Notes: generated by a model not told the origin, from the letters alone. A stretch of DNA of 64,000 nt from Bacillus thuringiensis (GCF_001182785.1 NZ_CP012099.1:3532501-3596500), one strand, 5' to 3'; shown: positions 45,334 to 55,862, counted from the stretch's first letter. Made by a program: numbers and translations.

Positions 45334-46749
45334 TTAGAATCGAACAGATTCCTCATTCTTACTTTTAGGATTCAAAACTGTGCTATTTTTATTTCTATTA
45401 AAAATAAAATACGAAAGTATGATAAGAACAGTAACAAACATTGTTAAAAGTGCTTGTGAACGTAAAGAATCAATTGCGAGCATCGCAACTAAAACTGCTA
45501 TAATAGCGGCAATTGTAACATACGTTACATACGGAAAAAGCCACATTTTCACTTTCAAATTTTGTTGTTCTACTTTCCCCATTTTTTTACGCATCTTTAA
45601 ATGCGAAACTGCAATAACGAGATAAACTAGTAACGCAATCCCGCCAGATGCATTCACTAAAAACAAAAAGACTTTATCTGGAGAAATGTAACTAAAAACA
45701 ACTCCAATATAAGCGAAGAAAGTTCCAAATAAAACCGCTCGAACAGGAACACCACTACTGTTCAATTTTAAAAATGACTTTGGCGCATCTCCTCTTTCTG
45801 CCATTGAAAAAAGCATTCTTGAGTTTGTATATAAACCTGAATTTAAGCAAGAAAGTACAGCTGTTAAAACGATAAAATTCATAATTTGTGCTGCCGCTGG
45901 TATTCCTATATGTTCAAGTACAGCTACAAATGGACTTTTTAATATGTTAGCTGAATTCCATGGCAGTAGCGTAACAACTACCGCTATAGACCCAATAAAA
46001 AATACAAGAATACGCCAAATCACACTGTTTGTTGCTGTTTTTACTGCTTTTACAGGTTCTGCAGATTCACCAGCCGCTACTGCTACAATCTCTGATCCCA
46101 TAAATGAAAATATAACAACAGTAATTCCAAGCAATACCGAACTTATACCGTTAGGCATAAATCCACCTTGTCCAATTAAATTCGAAGTGCCGGGTGCTTC
46201 TGTTCCTGGAACAAGTCCTAAAATAACAGCAAGACCTAGGCAAAGGAACAAAACAATACTTATTACTTTAATAAAAGAAAACCAATATTCAAACTCTCCA
46301 AATGATTTCACCGAAAAAACGTTCGTCAACGTTAATAAAATTGTTAATATTAAACTTAATAACCAGAGCGGTATTTGTGGAATCCAATATTGGATAATAC
46401 CAGCACCTGCTGTGGCTTCTATTGCAATAACAATTACCCAGAAAAACCAGTATAACCAGCCTATTGTATAACCCGCCCATGGACCAATTGCTTCTCTTGC
46501 ATACGTTGCAAATGAACCACTTGTCGGATTTACAGCTGCCATTTCTCCTAGCATTCTCATGACGAAAATGACTAGAAGTCCCGCTAATGCATATGAAACG
46601 ATAGAACCAGGTCCTGCCGAATGTACAACTGCACCACTTCCAACAAACAAACCAGCCCCTATTACGCCGCCAATTGAGATCATTGTAATGTGGCGTATTT
46701 TGAGATCTTTCTTTAGATTTTTATCCAACTCTTGTACATCCCCTTCCAA
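45334..46749 (-). CDS. Amino acid permease (APC superfamily, GABA/aromatic type)
   Basis: A protein of up to 471 residues with 12 membrane helices. The first helix has the substrate-binding ISIGGVIGAGLFVGSG and helix 3 the conserved region MLGEMAAVNPTSGSFATYA, marks of the amino acid transporter family that includes GabP, AnsP and HutM. It is a proton-coupled importer; the exact amino acid is not readable. The start is uncertain: a TTG at 46749 has no clear ribosome binding site, while a TTG at 46728 lies 11 bases after GGAAGGGG. Confidence 0.88.
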   Translation of the reverse strand: MEGDVQELDKNLKKDLKIRHITMISIGGVIGAGLFVGSGAVVHSAGPGSIVSYALAGLLVIFVMRMLGEMAAVNPTSGSFATYAREAIGPWAGYTIGWLYWFFWVIVIAIEATAGAGIIQYWIPQIPLWLLSLILTILLTLTNVFSVKSFGEFEYWFSFIKVISIVLFLCLGLAVILGLVPGTEAPGTSNLIGQGGFMPNGISSVLLGITVVIFSFMGSEIVAVAAGESAEPVKAVKTATNSVIWRILVFFIGSIAVVVTLLPWNSANILKSPFVAVLEHIGIPAAAQIMNFIVLTAVLSCLNSGLYTNSRMLFSMAERGDAPKSFLKLNSSGVPVRAVLFGTFFAYIGVVFSYISPDKVFLFLVNASGGIALLVYLVIAVSHLKMRKKMGKVEQQNLKVKMWLFPYVTYVTIAAIIAVLVAMLAIDSLRSQALLTMFVTVLIILSYFIFNRNKNSTVLNPKSKNEESVRF

Positions 46750-46998
46750 ACTAAATTTTGAAATTTATGTAAGAGTACTGTGCGAAAGATTTTGTCCTAT
46801 ACTTTAAAATATATCAAAATATTCTGAATTTAACAATTACAATTCAACCTTCCTCAAAAATTATTTCATTAGGTTTAATACTTTTCCATACACAATTGTT
46901 GAGAAAATTATAGTCCTCTTACAAAAGAAAGAATTTTCAGATATTATTAAATAAACAAGATTATACATCTAGACAACTTTTTGTATAGGAGTGTTGAT

Positions 46999-48081
46999 AT
47001 GTTAAACAAATTCAAATTTTTTTGTTGTATTTTAGTACTGTTCTTACTGCTACCGCTATCCCCTTTCCAAACACAAGCAGCAAACAATTTAGGTTCAAAA
47101 TTACTCGTTGGATACTGGCATAACTTCGATAACGGTACTGGCATTATTAAATTAAGAGACATTTCACCAAAATGGGATGTAATCAATGTATCTTTCGGTG
47201 AAACTGGTGGTGATCGTTCCACTGTTGAATTTTCCCCTGTATATGGTACAGATACAGAATTCAAATCAGATATTTCTTATTTAAAAAGTAAAGGAAAGAA
47301 AGTAGTTCTTTCAATAGGTGGACAAAATGGGGTCGTTTTACTTCCTGACAATGCCGCTAAGCAACGTTTTATTAATTCCATACAATCTCTGATTGATAAA
47401 TACGGTTTTGATGGAATAGATATTGACCTTGAATCAGGTATTTACTTAAACGGAAATGACACTAATTTCAAAAACCCAACTACTCCTCAAATCGTAAATC
47501 TTATATCAGCTATTCGAACAATCTCAGATCATTATGGTCCAGATTTTCTATTAAGCATGGCTCCTGAAACAGCTTATGTTCAAGGCGGTTATAGCGCATA
47601 CGGAAGCATCTGGGGTGCATATTTACCAATTATTTACGGAGTGAAAGATAAACTAACATACATTCACGTTCAACACTACAATGCTGGTAGCGGGATTGGA
47701 ATGGACGGTAATAACTACAATCAAGGTACTGCAGACTACGAAGTCGCTATGGCAGATATGCTCTTACATGGTTTTCCTGTAGGTGGTAATGCAAATAACA
47801 TTTTCCCAGCTCTTCGTTCAGATCAAGTAATGATTGGACTTCCTGCAGCACCAGCGGCAGCTCCAAGTGGTGGATACATTTCGCCAACTGAAATGAAAAA
47901 AGCTTTAAATTATATCATTAAAGGAGTTCCGTTCGGAGGAAAGTATAAACTTTCTAACCAGAGTGGCTATCCTGCATTCCGCGGCCTAATGTCTTGGTCT
48001 ATTAATTGGGATGCAAAAAACAACTTTGAATTCTCTAATAATTACAGAACATATTTTGATGGTCTTTCCTTGCAAAAATAA
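46999..48081 (+). CDS. chiA: Secreted chitinase, GH18 (ChiA/Chi36 type)
   Basis: A 360-residue exported enzyme that hydrolyses chitin. A signal peptide (KFKFFCCILVLFLLLPLSPF, cut after QTQA) leads into a single GH18 barrel. SIGG marks strand 3 and DGIDIDLE strand 4, with the terminal glutamate as acid catalyst. There are no chitin-binding or fibronectin modules, which matches the short 36-kDa chitinase of the cereus group. TAGGAG lies before the ATG at 46999; an upstream ATG in frame is not used. Confidence 0.94.
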   Translation: MLNKFKFFCCILVLFLLLPLSPFQTQAANNLGSKLLVGYWHNFDNGTGIIKLRDISPKWDVINVSFGETGGDRSTVEFSPVYGTDTEFKSDISYLKSKGKKVVLSIGGQNGVVLLPDNAAKQRFINSIQSLIDKYGFDGIDIDLESGIYLNGNDTNFKNPTTPQIVNLISAIRTISDHYGPDFLLSMAPETAYVQGGYSAYGSIWGAYLPIIYGVKDKLTYIHVQHYNAGSGIGMDGNNYNQGTADYEVAMADMLLHGFPVGGNANNIFPALRSDQVMIGLPAAPAAAPSGGYISPTEMKKALNYIIKGVPFGGKYKLSNQSGYPAFRGLMSWSINWDAKNNFEFSNNYRTYFDGLSLQK

Positions 48082-48082
48082 T

Positions 48083-48122
48083 AAAAAACAACAATAGGTT
48101 ATAGGACCTATTGTTGTTTTTT
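48083..48122. terminator. Bidirectional terminator after the chitinase gene
   Basis: AAAAAACAACAATAGG and its complement form a 16-bp stem over eight bases. The converging amidohydrolase gene ends 11 bases beyond. Confidence 0.92.
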
Positions 48123-48133
48123 ATTTATGTAAA

Positions 48134-49345
48134 TTACTTTTTCACTTCTACATGATGAAGAGATTCTTTTTCATCTCTTACATAACTATTTACAAGACTT
48201 AAAAGTAATTTACCACCAATTAACATCGCTTGTTCATCAAAATCAAATTGAGGATGATGATGTGGATATTTTGCTCCTATTTCTTCATTACCCGCACCTG
48301 TGAAGAAAAATGCTCCAGGAACATGGTCTAAGTAGTATGCAAAATCATCTCCCCCCATAATAGGTGGTACTTCCATGACCCGTTCTCTGCCAAGATCACG
48401 TTCCGCAACCGTCATAAAATGACGTGTTTCATCTACATGATTTATTAATATTGGATAGCCTCGTTTATATTGAATATTAACTTCAGCATGAAGAGACTGA
48501 CAAATCCCTTCAACAACTCGTTTAAATTCCTTCTCCATATATTCTCTCACTTCAGGATCTAGCGTTCGAATGGTCCCTGTAAATGTAGCAGTATCTGCAA
48601 TAATATTATCTGCTTGACCAGCATGAAATGTGCCTACTGTTAATACTGCAGATTGAAGCGGATCTACTTTTCTACTAACTAAAAGTTGTAATTGGTTAAT
48701 AACTTGCGTTGCAACGATAATAGCATCTACAGTATGATGCGGCATACCTCCATGACCACCTCGCCCTTGAACCTTCACTTCAAAAGAATCAGCTGCTGCC
48801 ATCATTGCTCCAGCTCTTGCCCCAACAATTCCTAATGGCATTTGAGAAGATAAATGTGTACCAAATACAACATCTACTCCCTCTAAACAACCATCCTCAA
48901 TCATGGCAATTGCCCCACCAGGTTCTTTTTCTTCTGCATGTTGATGTATAAGAACTATTTTTCCAGAAAGCTGATCTCTATGGTCACTTAATATTTTTGC
49001 AACTCCTAAAAGTGTTGCTGTATGTCCATCATGCCCACAAGCGTGCATTACACCAGGAATCTTTGATTTATATGAAACTTGCTTTTCATCTTGGATAGGT
49101 AGCGCATCGAAATCAGCACGTAGCGCTATCGTCTTCCCAGGTCTTCCACCTTCAATTACTCCGATTACTCCTCTGCCCCCGATATTTGTTTTCACCTCAA
49201 TATGAAAACTTTTTAAGATTTCAGCTACTTTTCTCGGCGTTTCTATTTCTTGAAACGATAGCTCTGGATATTGATGAAAATCTCTTCGCCATGAAACTAT
49301 TTGGTTATATAAACTTTCCAATTCTTTATGCCATGTTTCTATCAT
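48134..49345 (-). CDS. M20-family amidohydrolase (N-acyl amino acid hydrolase type)
   Basis: A 403-residue metal-dependent hydrolase that should remove an acyl group from N-acyl amino acids. Metal ligands and base are in MHACGHDGHTATLLG and HQHAEEKEPGGA, and a dimerisation domain (RGGHGGMPHHTVDAI) interrupts the catalytic one, as in the family. A further histidine lies in KYPHHHPQFDFDE. AAAGGGGAA precedes the ATG at 49345; nine more codons lie in frame upstream. Confidence 0.88.
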   Translation of the reverse strand: MIETWHKELESLYNQIVSWRRDFHQYPELSFQEIETPRKVAEILKSFHIEVKTNIGGRGVIGVIEGGRPGKTIALRADFDALPIQDEKQVSYKSKIPGVMHACGHDGHTATLLGVAKILSDHRDQLSGKIVLIHQHAEEKEPGGAIAMIEDGCLEGVDVVFGTHLSSQMPLGIVGARAGAMMAAADSFEVKVQGRGGHGGMPHHTVDAIIVATQVINQLQLLVSRKVDPLQSAVLTVGTFHAGQADNIIADTATFTGTIRTLDPEVREYMEKEFKRVVEGICQSLHAEVNIQYKRGYPILINHVDETRHFMTVAERDLGRERVMEVPPIMGGDDFAYYLDHVPGAFFFTGAGNEEIGAKYPHHHPQFDFDEQAMLIGGKLLLSLVNSYVRDEKESLHHVEVKK

Positions 49346-49448
49346 AGAAATTCCCCTTTCTTTATTTAACACATTAAATAAAACTTACATAACATTCAGT
49401 ATTTAATCAATAAAAAAGAGAACTTTCTCTAAAAGTCCTCCTACTATT

Positions 49449-50342
49449 CTAGTCACTATTTTGCTTCAACACAAAAACTGAAAGTTCAGGTACACTCAAA
49501 AATCTAACAGGCATCCTAGTAGTCCCAATGCCACGATTTACATATAAATATAACGGCTTACTCTTCCCCTCTACTTCATACATACCTTCAACATAGTTCT
49601 CAGCTAGTTTGGTAGTAATTAACGGACCTACGAAAGGAATTTGGACTTGTCCTCCGTGACTATGTCCTGACAGTTGAAGATCAACTGGGTAACGATTTAT
49701 TTTGGTTACAACATCCGGCTCATGTACTAATAACATGTTGAAATCATTTTGTTTCAAGTTTTTTAAAGTTGAATCTATTTGCGGCTTCCCTAATAGAAAA
49801 TCATCCAAACCTGATATTGTAATATATTTGCCGTTTTCCACTTTAATTTTCTGCACTCCATTTACTAATACAGAAAAACCAGCTTCCTCCATATATTTTT
49901 TGTAAAATAAACTACCGCCCCCGCCCCTATCATGATTCCCAAACACAGCATATTTCCCTAAGGGAGCGTAAATTTTCTGCAAAATAGCCTTCGCTTCTTC
50001 TCTTTCCGCATTATAAGACCCAAATTTATCTATTAAATCTCCGGTAAAAACTACTATATCTGGATGTAATTCATTCATCTTCTCCACTAAATGTTCAAGT
50101 TGTTTCAGTGTAAACTCTGGTCCTAAATGTACATCTGAAAACTGTAATATTTTTTTATTATTAAATTCTTTAGGAATTGCAGAAGCTTCTATTTCATTCC
50201 ATGTAACCGTTACTAGTTTTCGTTCTATTTCTGTCGCATAATAATACAAACTTACTGGTATCATTAATATACTTATAAAACTAATAATAAATATCTTTAT
50301 GATTGATTTTTTTCGTTCTTTTTTTACATGATTCGTATTCAT
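49449..50342 (-). CDS. Membrane-anchored metallophosphoesterase (YkuE-like)
   Basis: A 297-residue calcineurin-type phosphoesterase. Residues 15-33 are one membrane helix. The metal-binding set is complete: QFSDVHLG, FTGDLID, FGNHDRG, LVHEPD and LSGHSHGGQ. The catalytic part would lie outside the membrane. The closest known type is YkuE, a Tat-exported enzyme, but this protein lacks an RR motif. It is monocistronic; a weak hairpin lies near 49408. Confidence 0.85.
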   Translation of the reverse strand: MNTNHVKKERKKSIIKIFIISFISILMIPVSLYYYATEIERKLVTVTWNEIEASAIPKEFNNKKILQFSDVHLGPEFTLKQLEHLVEKMNELHPDIVVFTGDLIDKFGSYNAEREEAKAILQKIYAPLGKYAVFGNHDRGGGGSLFYKKYMEEAGFSVLVNGVQKIKVENGKYITISGLDDFLLGKPQIDSTLKNLKQNDFNMLLVHEPDVVTKINRYPVDLQLSGHSHGGQVQIPFVGPLITTKLAENYVEGMYEVEGKSKPLYLYVNRGIGTTRMPVRFLSVPELSVFVLKQNSD

Positions 50343-50534
50343 GTTTTCACCTCTAGAAACACTTTAAATCCTTATTGTTACATTAATGTGACAACATGAA
50401 CAATGTTATTAATATGTAATTCCCTCCATATTCACTTTGACAATTTTATACAGAAGTCATAACATATTTTTATAATACGTAGATTTTTGAATTTTTTCTA
50501 TTCATTCCATCATTTTATTACGGAGGGGTTATTC

Positions 50535-51350
50535 ATGTCTGTATTTACACCAGAAGAAATTACGGAACTTGCTGCGAATTCAGGAAGGAAAAAAGCTCAT
50601 TTATCATTGCTCCCTATGCTAATTCTTGGTTTTTTTGGTGGTGCTTTTATCGCATTAGGGTATTTACTCGATATTCATGTTATTGGGACAATGCCAAAAT
50701 ATTGGGGATCATTTTCTAGTTTTCTAGGCGCTGCTGTATTCCCTATTGGTCTTATTCTCGTTATTCTTGCAGGCGGTGAACTAATAACTGGTAACATGAT
50801 GACAGTTTCTATGGCCTGGCTCCAAAAGAAAATTACTTTATTTCATTTCATACGAAATTTAGTTATTGTTACATTTAGCAATTTCATAGGAGCTGTATTC
50901 GTAGCCTATTTTTTCGGTCATATCGTTGGCTTAACTGAAGGAGCTTTTTTAGCGAAAACTATTTCTATCGCTCAAGCGAAACTACAAGATACACCATTGC
51001 AAGCATTTATTTCTGCAATCGGATGTAATTGGCTCGTTTGTTTAGCTGTTTGGCTCAGTATGGGAAGTAAAGAATTTATCGGAAAGATTATCGGTATTTG
51101 GTTCCCAGTTATGACTTTTGTTGCGATTGGATTTCAACACGTTGTAGCAAATATGTTTGTCATCCCAGCCGCAATTTTTGCCGGTCATTTCACTTGGGCT
51201 GAATATTTTCCAAACTTTATTTTTGTTTTCTTTGGAAATTTAGTAGGAGGTATGTTATTTGTAGCACTACCTTACTTCATATCTTATAATAAGAAACTAC
51301 CTTCTCATCAAGAGAAGACTGAAATGAAGAACAAATCTCTGTCCGCTTAA
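50535..51350 (+). CDS. Formate/nitrite transporter (FNT) family channel
   Basis: A 271-residue protein with six membrane helices that should form a pentameric anion channel. Helix-break motifs of the family are seen (FFGGAFIALGYLL, GGELITGNMMTV, IGCNWLVCLAVWLS, GFQHVVANMFVIP). The central histidine in the last motif lines the pore. Formate, nitrite or hydrosulfide cannot be told apart by eye. CGGAGGGG precedes the ATG at 50535. Confidence 0.92.
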   Translation: MSVFTPEEITELAANSGRKKAHLSLLPMLILGFFGGAFIALGYLLDIHVIGTMPKYWGSFSSFLGAAVFPIGLILVILAGGELITGNMMTVSMAWLQKKITLFHFIRNLVIVTFSNFIGAVFVAYFFGHIVGLTEGAFLAKTISIAQAKLQDTPLQAFISAIGCNWLVCLAVWLSMGSKEFIGKIIGIWFPVMTFVAIGFQHVVANMFVIPAAIFAGHFTWAEYFPNFIFVFFGNLVGGMLFVALPYFISYNKKLPSHQEKTEMKNKSLSA

Positions 51351-51421
51351 ATGGAATGTCTATAAAGTGTCCTAAAAAATATTACAAATTTCATTTTTTT
51401 TGCGAATATATGTACGTACAC

Positions 51422-51450
51422 TTGTTCTCGAATGTTTTATACGTTATAAT
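51422..51450 (+). promoter_or_regulatory. Promoter of the HU gene
   Basis: TTGTTC and a perfect TATAAT with 17 bases between them, 40 bases before the start codon. Confidence 0.75.
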
Positions 51451-51490
51451 AACAACTTAAATAGCATTATTTACATATGAGGTGAAAAAC

Positions 51491-51763
51491 ATGAACAAAA
51501 CAGAATTAATTAAAAACGTAGCACAAAATGCTGAGATTTCTCAAAAAGAAGCTACTGTAGTTGTACAAACTGTAGTAGAATCAATCACTAACACTTTAGC
51601 TGCTGGTGAAAAAGTACAACTTATCGGATTCGGTACATTCGAAGTTCGTGAAAGAGCTGCTCGTACAGGCCGTAACCCACAAACTGGTGAAGAAATGCAA
51701 ATCGCAGCTTCTAAAGTACCTGCTTTCAAAGCTGGTAAAGAACTAAAAGAAGCTGTAAAATAA
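51491..51763 (+). CDS. HU family DNA-binding protein
   Basis: A 90-residue nucleoid protein that bends and compacts DNA as a dimer. [20 protein letters not shown] opens the helical base, [24 protein letters not shown] is the beta arm with the DNA-intercalating proline, and [12 protein letters not shown] ends it. GAGGTGAAAAAC precedes the ATG at 51491. Cereus-group genomes carry several HU copies, so the paralogue name is left open. Confidence 0.96.
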   Translation: MNKTELIKNVAQNAEISQKEATVVVQTVVESITNTLAAGEKVQLIGFGTFEVRERAARTGRNPQTGEEMQIAASKVPAFKAGKELKEAVK

Positions 51764-51765
51764 TG

Positions 51766-51803
51766 AAAAATATCCTTCTCATTTATGAGAAGGATATTTT
51801 TTT
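51766..51803. terminator. Bidirectional terminator between HU and acetyltransferase
   Basis: A 17-bp perfect stem (AAAAATATCCTTCTCAT with its complement) over a two-base loop; the acetyltransferase stop lies inside. Confidence 0.92.
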
Positions 51804-52262
51804 CATAACATAATTAATAAAAATCTGACCATTATGCTGTTTCTTTTGTTCTTTTATGCAAATAAAACCTTTACTTTCAAAAAAAGGTTTTGCGGTAATG
51901 CTCGCCTCTGTATATATCTCCCTATGCCCCAATTTCACTGCTTCTTTTTCTAACTTCTGTAGTATGTATGAAGCGACTCTTTTCCCTTGATAATCTTTAT
52001 GCGTAAATAAGCGATCTACGTAATGATCATCGTTATAATCTCCAAACCCCACAATCACACCGTTATGATCCGCTACATAACTAATATTCTTTTCTAAAGA
52101 CTTTAACCAGCTTTCTCTATCTAGTCGATCCGGTGCCCACGCCTGTAGCTGTAACTCATTATAATCTTTTGCATTAACCGTATGAACTGTTTCATAGAAC
52201 AATTGTAATACTTGATCTAAATTTTCTTTCTGGAATGTTCTAATTATAATATCTTTTAACAT
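51783..52262 (-). CDS. GNAT family N-acetyltransferase
   Basis: A 159-residue GNAT protein. VGFGDYNDDHYVDRLFTHKD is the beta4 region and YQGKRVASYILQKLEKEA the acetyl-CoA pyrophosphate loop (R/QxxGxG/A type). The C-terminal FESKGF strand is typical. The acceptor is unknown. It is a single gene converging on HU. Confidence 0.88.
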   Translation of the reverse strand: MLKDIIIRTFQKENLDQVLQLFYETVHTVNAKDYNELQLQAWAPDRLDRESWLKSLEKNISYVADHNGVIVGFGDYNDDHYVDRLFTHKDYQGKRVASYILQKLEKEAVKLGHREIYTEASITAKPFFESKGFICIKEQKKQHNGQIFINYVMKKISFS

Positions 52263-52357
52263 ATATAAGTCTCCTTACCAAACTACCTCTTTACTTTTCT
52301 ACTATATACGACTCCATATTTCTTCTTTATTATATCGTTTTAATTTCTATACGAACA

Positions 52358-52390
52358 AAAAAACAATACTTATTCAAAGTATTGTTTTTT
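52358..52390 (-). terminator. Terminator of copA
   Basis: AAACAATACT and AGTATTGTTT pair over seven bases, with A and T runs outside. Confidence 0.8.
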
Positions 52391-52419
52391 AATTCTATTC
52401 AATTACTTAATGTAGCTTT

Positions 52420-54840
52420 TTAAGCTTTTAATTTAACTCTTTGTAATCGTAATGCATTTAATACAACAGATACAGAACTAAATGCCATCGCTGCTCCAGC
52501 AACCCAAGGTGCTAAGAAGCCTAATGCCGCAATTGGAATTCCTAACGCGTTATAAGCTAATGCCCAGAATAAATTTTGTTTAATATTTCTTATCGTCATT
52601 TTACTCATAAAGATCGCATCAGCAATACTATTTAAGTCACCGCGGATTAACGTTATATCCGCTGCTTCCATCGCTACATCCGTTCCCGTTCCAATTGCCA
52701 TACCAATGTTCGCTGTAGCAAGAGCAGGAGCATCATTTATCCCATCTCCAACCATCGCTACTTTCTTACCATTTGCTTGCAATTTTTTCACTTCTTCTGC
52801 TTTTCCTTCTGGCAATACTTCTGCAATTACGTGATCAATACCAACTTGCTTTGCAATCGCCTGAGCAGTTTGTGTATTATCTCCTGTAATCATCACAACG
52901 TCTAGACCCATTTTTTTCAGTCTTGTGATAGCTGCTTTTGAAGTATCTTTCACAGTATCTGCAACGGCAACTATACCAGCATATTCTTTATCGATTGCAA
53001 TAAGCATTGCTGTTTTTCCTTCTCGTTCTAGCTCTTCCATTGATTTTAAAACTTCTTCAATATCAATATTGAATTTCTTCATTAATCGACGTGTGCCAAT
53101 TAATAATTGTTTTCCTTCTACGACTGATTCGATACCGAATCCAGGAATCGCTTCAAACGTTTCTGAACTTGGAATATCAATTTTCTTTTCTTTAATTCCT
53201 TCTACAATCGCTTCTGCAAGTGGGTGTTCAGAATTTTTTTCTGCCGCACCTACTAAACGTAGTATTTCTTCTTCATGGAATCCATCTGCTACAATTATAT
53301 CTGTTAACACAGGCTTTCCGTTTGTCACAGTACCTGTTTTATCTAGAATAACTGTATCTAATCGATGCGTTGCTTCTAAATGCTCTCCGCCTTTAAATAA
53401 AATACCATACTCAGCTGATCTTCCTGATCCTGCCATAATAGATGTAGGCGTTGCAAGACCTAATGCACATGGACAAGCGATAACAAGTACTGCTATCATT
53501 TTCTCAAGTGCTCCGCCAAAATCACCAGGTGTAACAAATATCATCCATACTGCAAATGTGATAATCGCAATCACAACTACAACCGGTACGAAAATACCTG
53601 AAATTTGATCCGCTACCCTTTGAATAGGAGCTTTTGAACCTTGTGCCTCTTCTACTACTTTAATAATTTGAGCTAATGCAGTATCTCTGCCTACTTTAGT
53701 TGCTTTCACTTTTAAAAAACCATTTTTATTTATTGTCGAACCTATTACTACATCCCCAATTGACTTATCAACAGGAATACTTTCACCCGTTAACATCGAT
53801 TCATCAATCGCTGATTTTCCTTCTACAATCTCACCATCTACTGGTATTTTTTCACCAGGCTTTACATAGACGATATCACCAGCTACTACTTCTTCAATCA
53901 AAATTTTTATTTCTGTTCCATCTCGCACAACTGTAGCTGTCTTCGCTTGTAAACCCATCAATTTTTTAATCGCTTCTGATGAGCGCCCTTTTGCTTTCGC
54001 TTCAAATAATTTACCTAAAATAATTAATGTAATAAGTACCGCACTCGTTTCAAAATATAAATCTGTCATATGTTCCGAAGAACCAATAGATTGAATACTT
54101 AAATATACACTATAGAAATACGCGGCCGACGTTCCAAGCGCCACGAGAACATCCATATTAGCACTTTTATTACGTAACGCTTTATAAGCCCCAACATAAA
54201 ACTGTCCACCAATGATAAATTGAACAGGAGTTGCAAGTGCTAGTTGCACCCAAGGGTTCATTAACATATCTGGTAAATAAATAAACGACGTAAATGCGAA
54301 ATGACTAACCATTGCCCACAATAATGGGAAAGATAAAATAAACGAAATAATAAACTTCTTCTTTTGTCTTTCAATTTCTTGTAGTCGATGATCAGTTGAT
54401 GCATCTTGATCATCTAGTTTCACTTCTAATTTATATCCTAGCTTCGTAATCGCGCTCTTCATTTCATTTACATTAACTTCATCAGGATTAAAGTCTACTG
54501 TGGCTGATTCTAAAGCAAAATTTACTGTCGCCTTGTTCACACCATCTAACTTATTTAAACGCTTTTCAACTCTATTTGCACATGCTGCACATGTCATTCC
54601 TAAAACAGTAAATTCAGCTTTATCACTTACAATTCCATATCCTAATGATTCAACTTTTTCTTTAAATTGTTGCGGATTTGTTTTAGTTGGATCGTACATT
54701 ATTTTTGTTTTTTCAAGCGCAAAATTTACATTTGCCTCATGAACACCTTCTACTTTTTTTAGACCTTTTTCAATTCTATTTGCACATGCCGCACATGTCA
54801 TTCCTGATATTTGAAGATTGGCCTCTTTTTTTTCATTCAT
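52420..54840 (-). CDS. copA: Copper-exporting P1B-type ATPase
   Basis: An 806-residue pump that ejects Cu(I). Two N-terminal heavy-metal domains each hold GMTCAACAN (the first with Cys16 and Cys19). The membrane site is CPCALG, the phosphorylated aspartate is in DKTGT, the actuator loop is TGES and the hinge is [22 protein letters not shown] precedes the start at 54840. A CsoR-type box and the copZ terminator lie just upstream, so it has its own promoter. Confidence 0.97.
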   Translation of the reverse strand: MNEKKEANLQISGMTCAACANRIEKGLKKVEGVHEANVNFALEKTKIMYDPTKTNPQQFKEKVESLGYGIVSDKAEFTVLGMTCAACANRVEKRLNKLDGVNKATVNFALESATVDFNPDEVNVNEMKSAITKLGYKLEVKLDDQDASTDHRLQEIERQKKKFIISFILSFPLLWAMVSHFAFTSFIYLPDMLMNPWVQLALATPVQFIIGGQFYVGAYKALRNKSANMDVLVALGTSAAYFYSVYLSIQSIGSSEHMTDLYFETSAVLITLIILGKLFEAKAKGRSSEAIKKLMGLQAKTATVVRDGTEIKILIEEVVAGDIVYVKPGEKIPVDGEIVEGKSAIDESMLTGESIPVDKSIGDVVIGSTINKNGFLKVKATKVGRDTALAQIIKVVEEAQGSKAPIQRVADQISGIFVPVVVVIAIITFAVWMIFVTPGDFGGALEKMIAVLVIACPCALGLATPTSIMAGSGRSAEYGILFKGGEHLEATHRLDTVILDKTGTVTNGKPVLTDIIVADGFHEEEILRLVGAAEKNSEHPLAEAIVEGIKEKKIDIPSSETFEAIPGFGIESVVEGKQLLIGTRRLMKKFNIDIEEVLKSMEELEREGKTAMLIAIDKEYAGIVAVADTVKDTSKAAITRLKKMGLDVVMITGDNTQTAQAIAKQVGIDHVIAEVLPEGKAEEVKKLQANGKKVAMVGDGINDAPALATANIGMAIGTGTDVAMEAADITLIRGDLNSIADAIFMSKMTIRNIKQNLFWALAYNALGIPIAALGFLAPWVAGAAMAFSSVSVVLNALRLQRVKLKA

Positions 54841-54855
54841 GTCTCTCACCTCTAT

Positions 54856-54872
54856 ATACCCTTATGAGGTAT
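54856..54872. promoter_or_regulatory. CsoR-type operator before copA
   Basis: ATACCCTTATGAGGTAT fits ATACC-N7-GGTAT as a palindrome and lies 16 bases before the copA start. Confidence 0.75.
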
Positions 54873-54883
54873 AATTATTAGCA

Positions 54884-54919
54884 AAATAAATCGTACTTCA
54901 TTTAAAGTACGATTTATTT
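54884..54919 (-). terminator. Terminator of copZ
   Basis: AAATAAATCGTACTT and its complement form a 15-bp stem over six bases. Confidence 0.88.
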
Positions 54920-54935
54920 CCATATCTAAAAATAA

Positions 54936-55142
54936 TTATTGAACATCGTATCCTTGATCTTCGATTACAGCAACGATATCTTTTAATGTTACAGCAGACG
55001 AGTCGATAGTAACTTCAACAGTTCCTTCTGCTAATTGAACCTTCACTTGTTCAACACCGTTTAGCTCTTTCACACTGCTTTCGATAGCATTTACACAATG
55101 TCCACAAGACATACCTTCAACTTGTAATGTTAACTGTTCCAT
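54936..55142 (-). CDS. copZ: Copper chaperone CopZ
   Basis: A 68-residue Atx1-like protein with the Cu(I) site GMSCGHCVNAIE, folded as a single heavy-metal domain. It carries copper to CopA. The gene lies between csoR and copA with its own CsoR-type box at 55197 and its own terminator, rather than in one copZA transcript as in B. subtilis. Confidence 0.95.
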   Translation of the reverse strand: MEQLTLQVEGMSCGHCVNAIESSVKELNGVEQVKVQLAEGTVEVTIDSSAVTLKDIVAVIEDQGYDVQ

Positions 55143-55196
55143 TTAAAATCCTCCTCTTGTTTATTCATTGTTTGTTAATCACAATTACATCTTACC

Positions 55197-55213
55197 ATAC
55201 CCCCCTAAGGTAA
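55197..55213. promoter_or_regulatory. CsoR-type operator before copZ
   Basis: ATACCCCCCTAAGGTAA, one mismatch from ATACC-N7-GGTAT, 55 bases before the copZ start. Confidence 0.7.
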
Positions 55214-55312
55214 TCAATGGTTTTATATCATGATTTTTCAATTATTTTCTAAAAGTTTATTTTACACACACTTTTTCACTACAATACACCAAAATCCAAT
55301 ATAAGGATAAAC

Positions 55313-55347
55313 AAAAAAACAAGCCAGTTAAATACTAGCTTGTTTTT
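55313..55347 (-). terminator. Terminator of csoR
   Basis: AACAAGC and AGT arms pair with ACT and GCTTGTT with one mismatch, flanked by A and T runs. Confidence 0.75.
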
Positions 55348-55648
55348 ACGCTTTTGAAAAACGTTCAAATACTGTCATTAATTCTTCAATTGCTTCGTCA
55401 CCATTTCCATTTTTAATAGCTCCTGAAACACAATGACTCGTATGATTTTTGAGAACGCCCATTCCTACTTTTTTCATCGCTGCATTAATCGCTGAAATTT
55501 GCACTAAAATATCTACGCAATAACGATCATTTTCAATCATGTTTTGAATACCGCGGACCTGTCCTTCAATTCTCTTTAATCTATTTATAATCTGTTCTTT
55601 TTCTTTTTCTGATCTATGTGTTACTGCTTCATGCTCTTTATGATCCAT
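55346..55648 (-). CDS. csoR: Copper-sensing repressor CsoR
   Basis: A 100-residue all-helical repressor. The copper ligands are recognisable: Cys in RYCVDIL, then His and Cys in TSHCVSGA, the C-H-C set of CsoR. KRIEGQVRGIQNMIEND is the shared DUF156 core. It releases DNA on binding Cu(I). A CsoR-type box 90 bases upstream suggests autoregulation. Confidence 0.94.
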   Translation of the reverse strand: MDHKEHEAVTHRSEKEKEQIINRLKRIEGQVRGIQNMIENDRYCVDILVQISAINAAMKKVGMGVLKNHTSHCVSGAIKNGNGDEAIEELMTVFERFSKA

Positions 55649-55736
55649 ATTATCACCTTCTTAAAGTTTCTCTTCATCCAATAAAACAATTGTTTTTTAT
55701 GAGTATACCAATTATAGCATTAAATATCTACGCATG

Positions 55737-55753
55737 ATACCCCATAAGAGTAT
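55737..55753. promoter_or_regulatory. CsoR-type operator before csoR
   Basis: ATACCCCATAAGAGTAT, one mismatch from ATACC-N7-GGTAT. It is the third such site in the module. Confidence 0.65.
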
Positions 55754-55862
55754 ATTTACACTTTATGATTATTCTTAACAACTCATTAGCTTCTTAATCT
55801 CAATTTTCAGTATACCCTTTCCTTTTTGCCGAAAAAATCATTATATCTCTCATCAAAATTCA

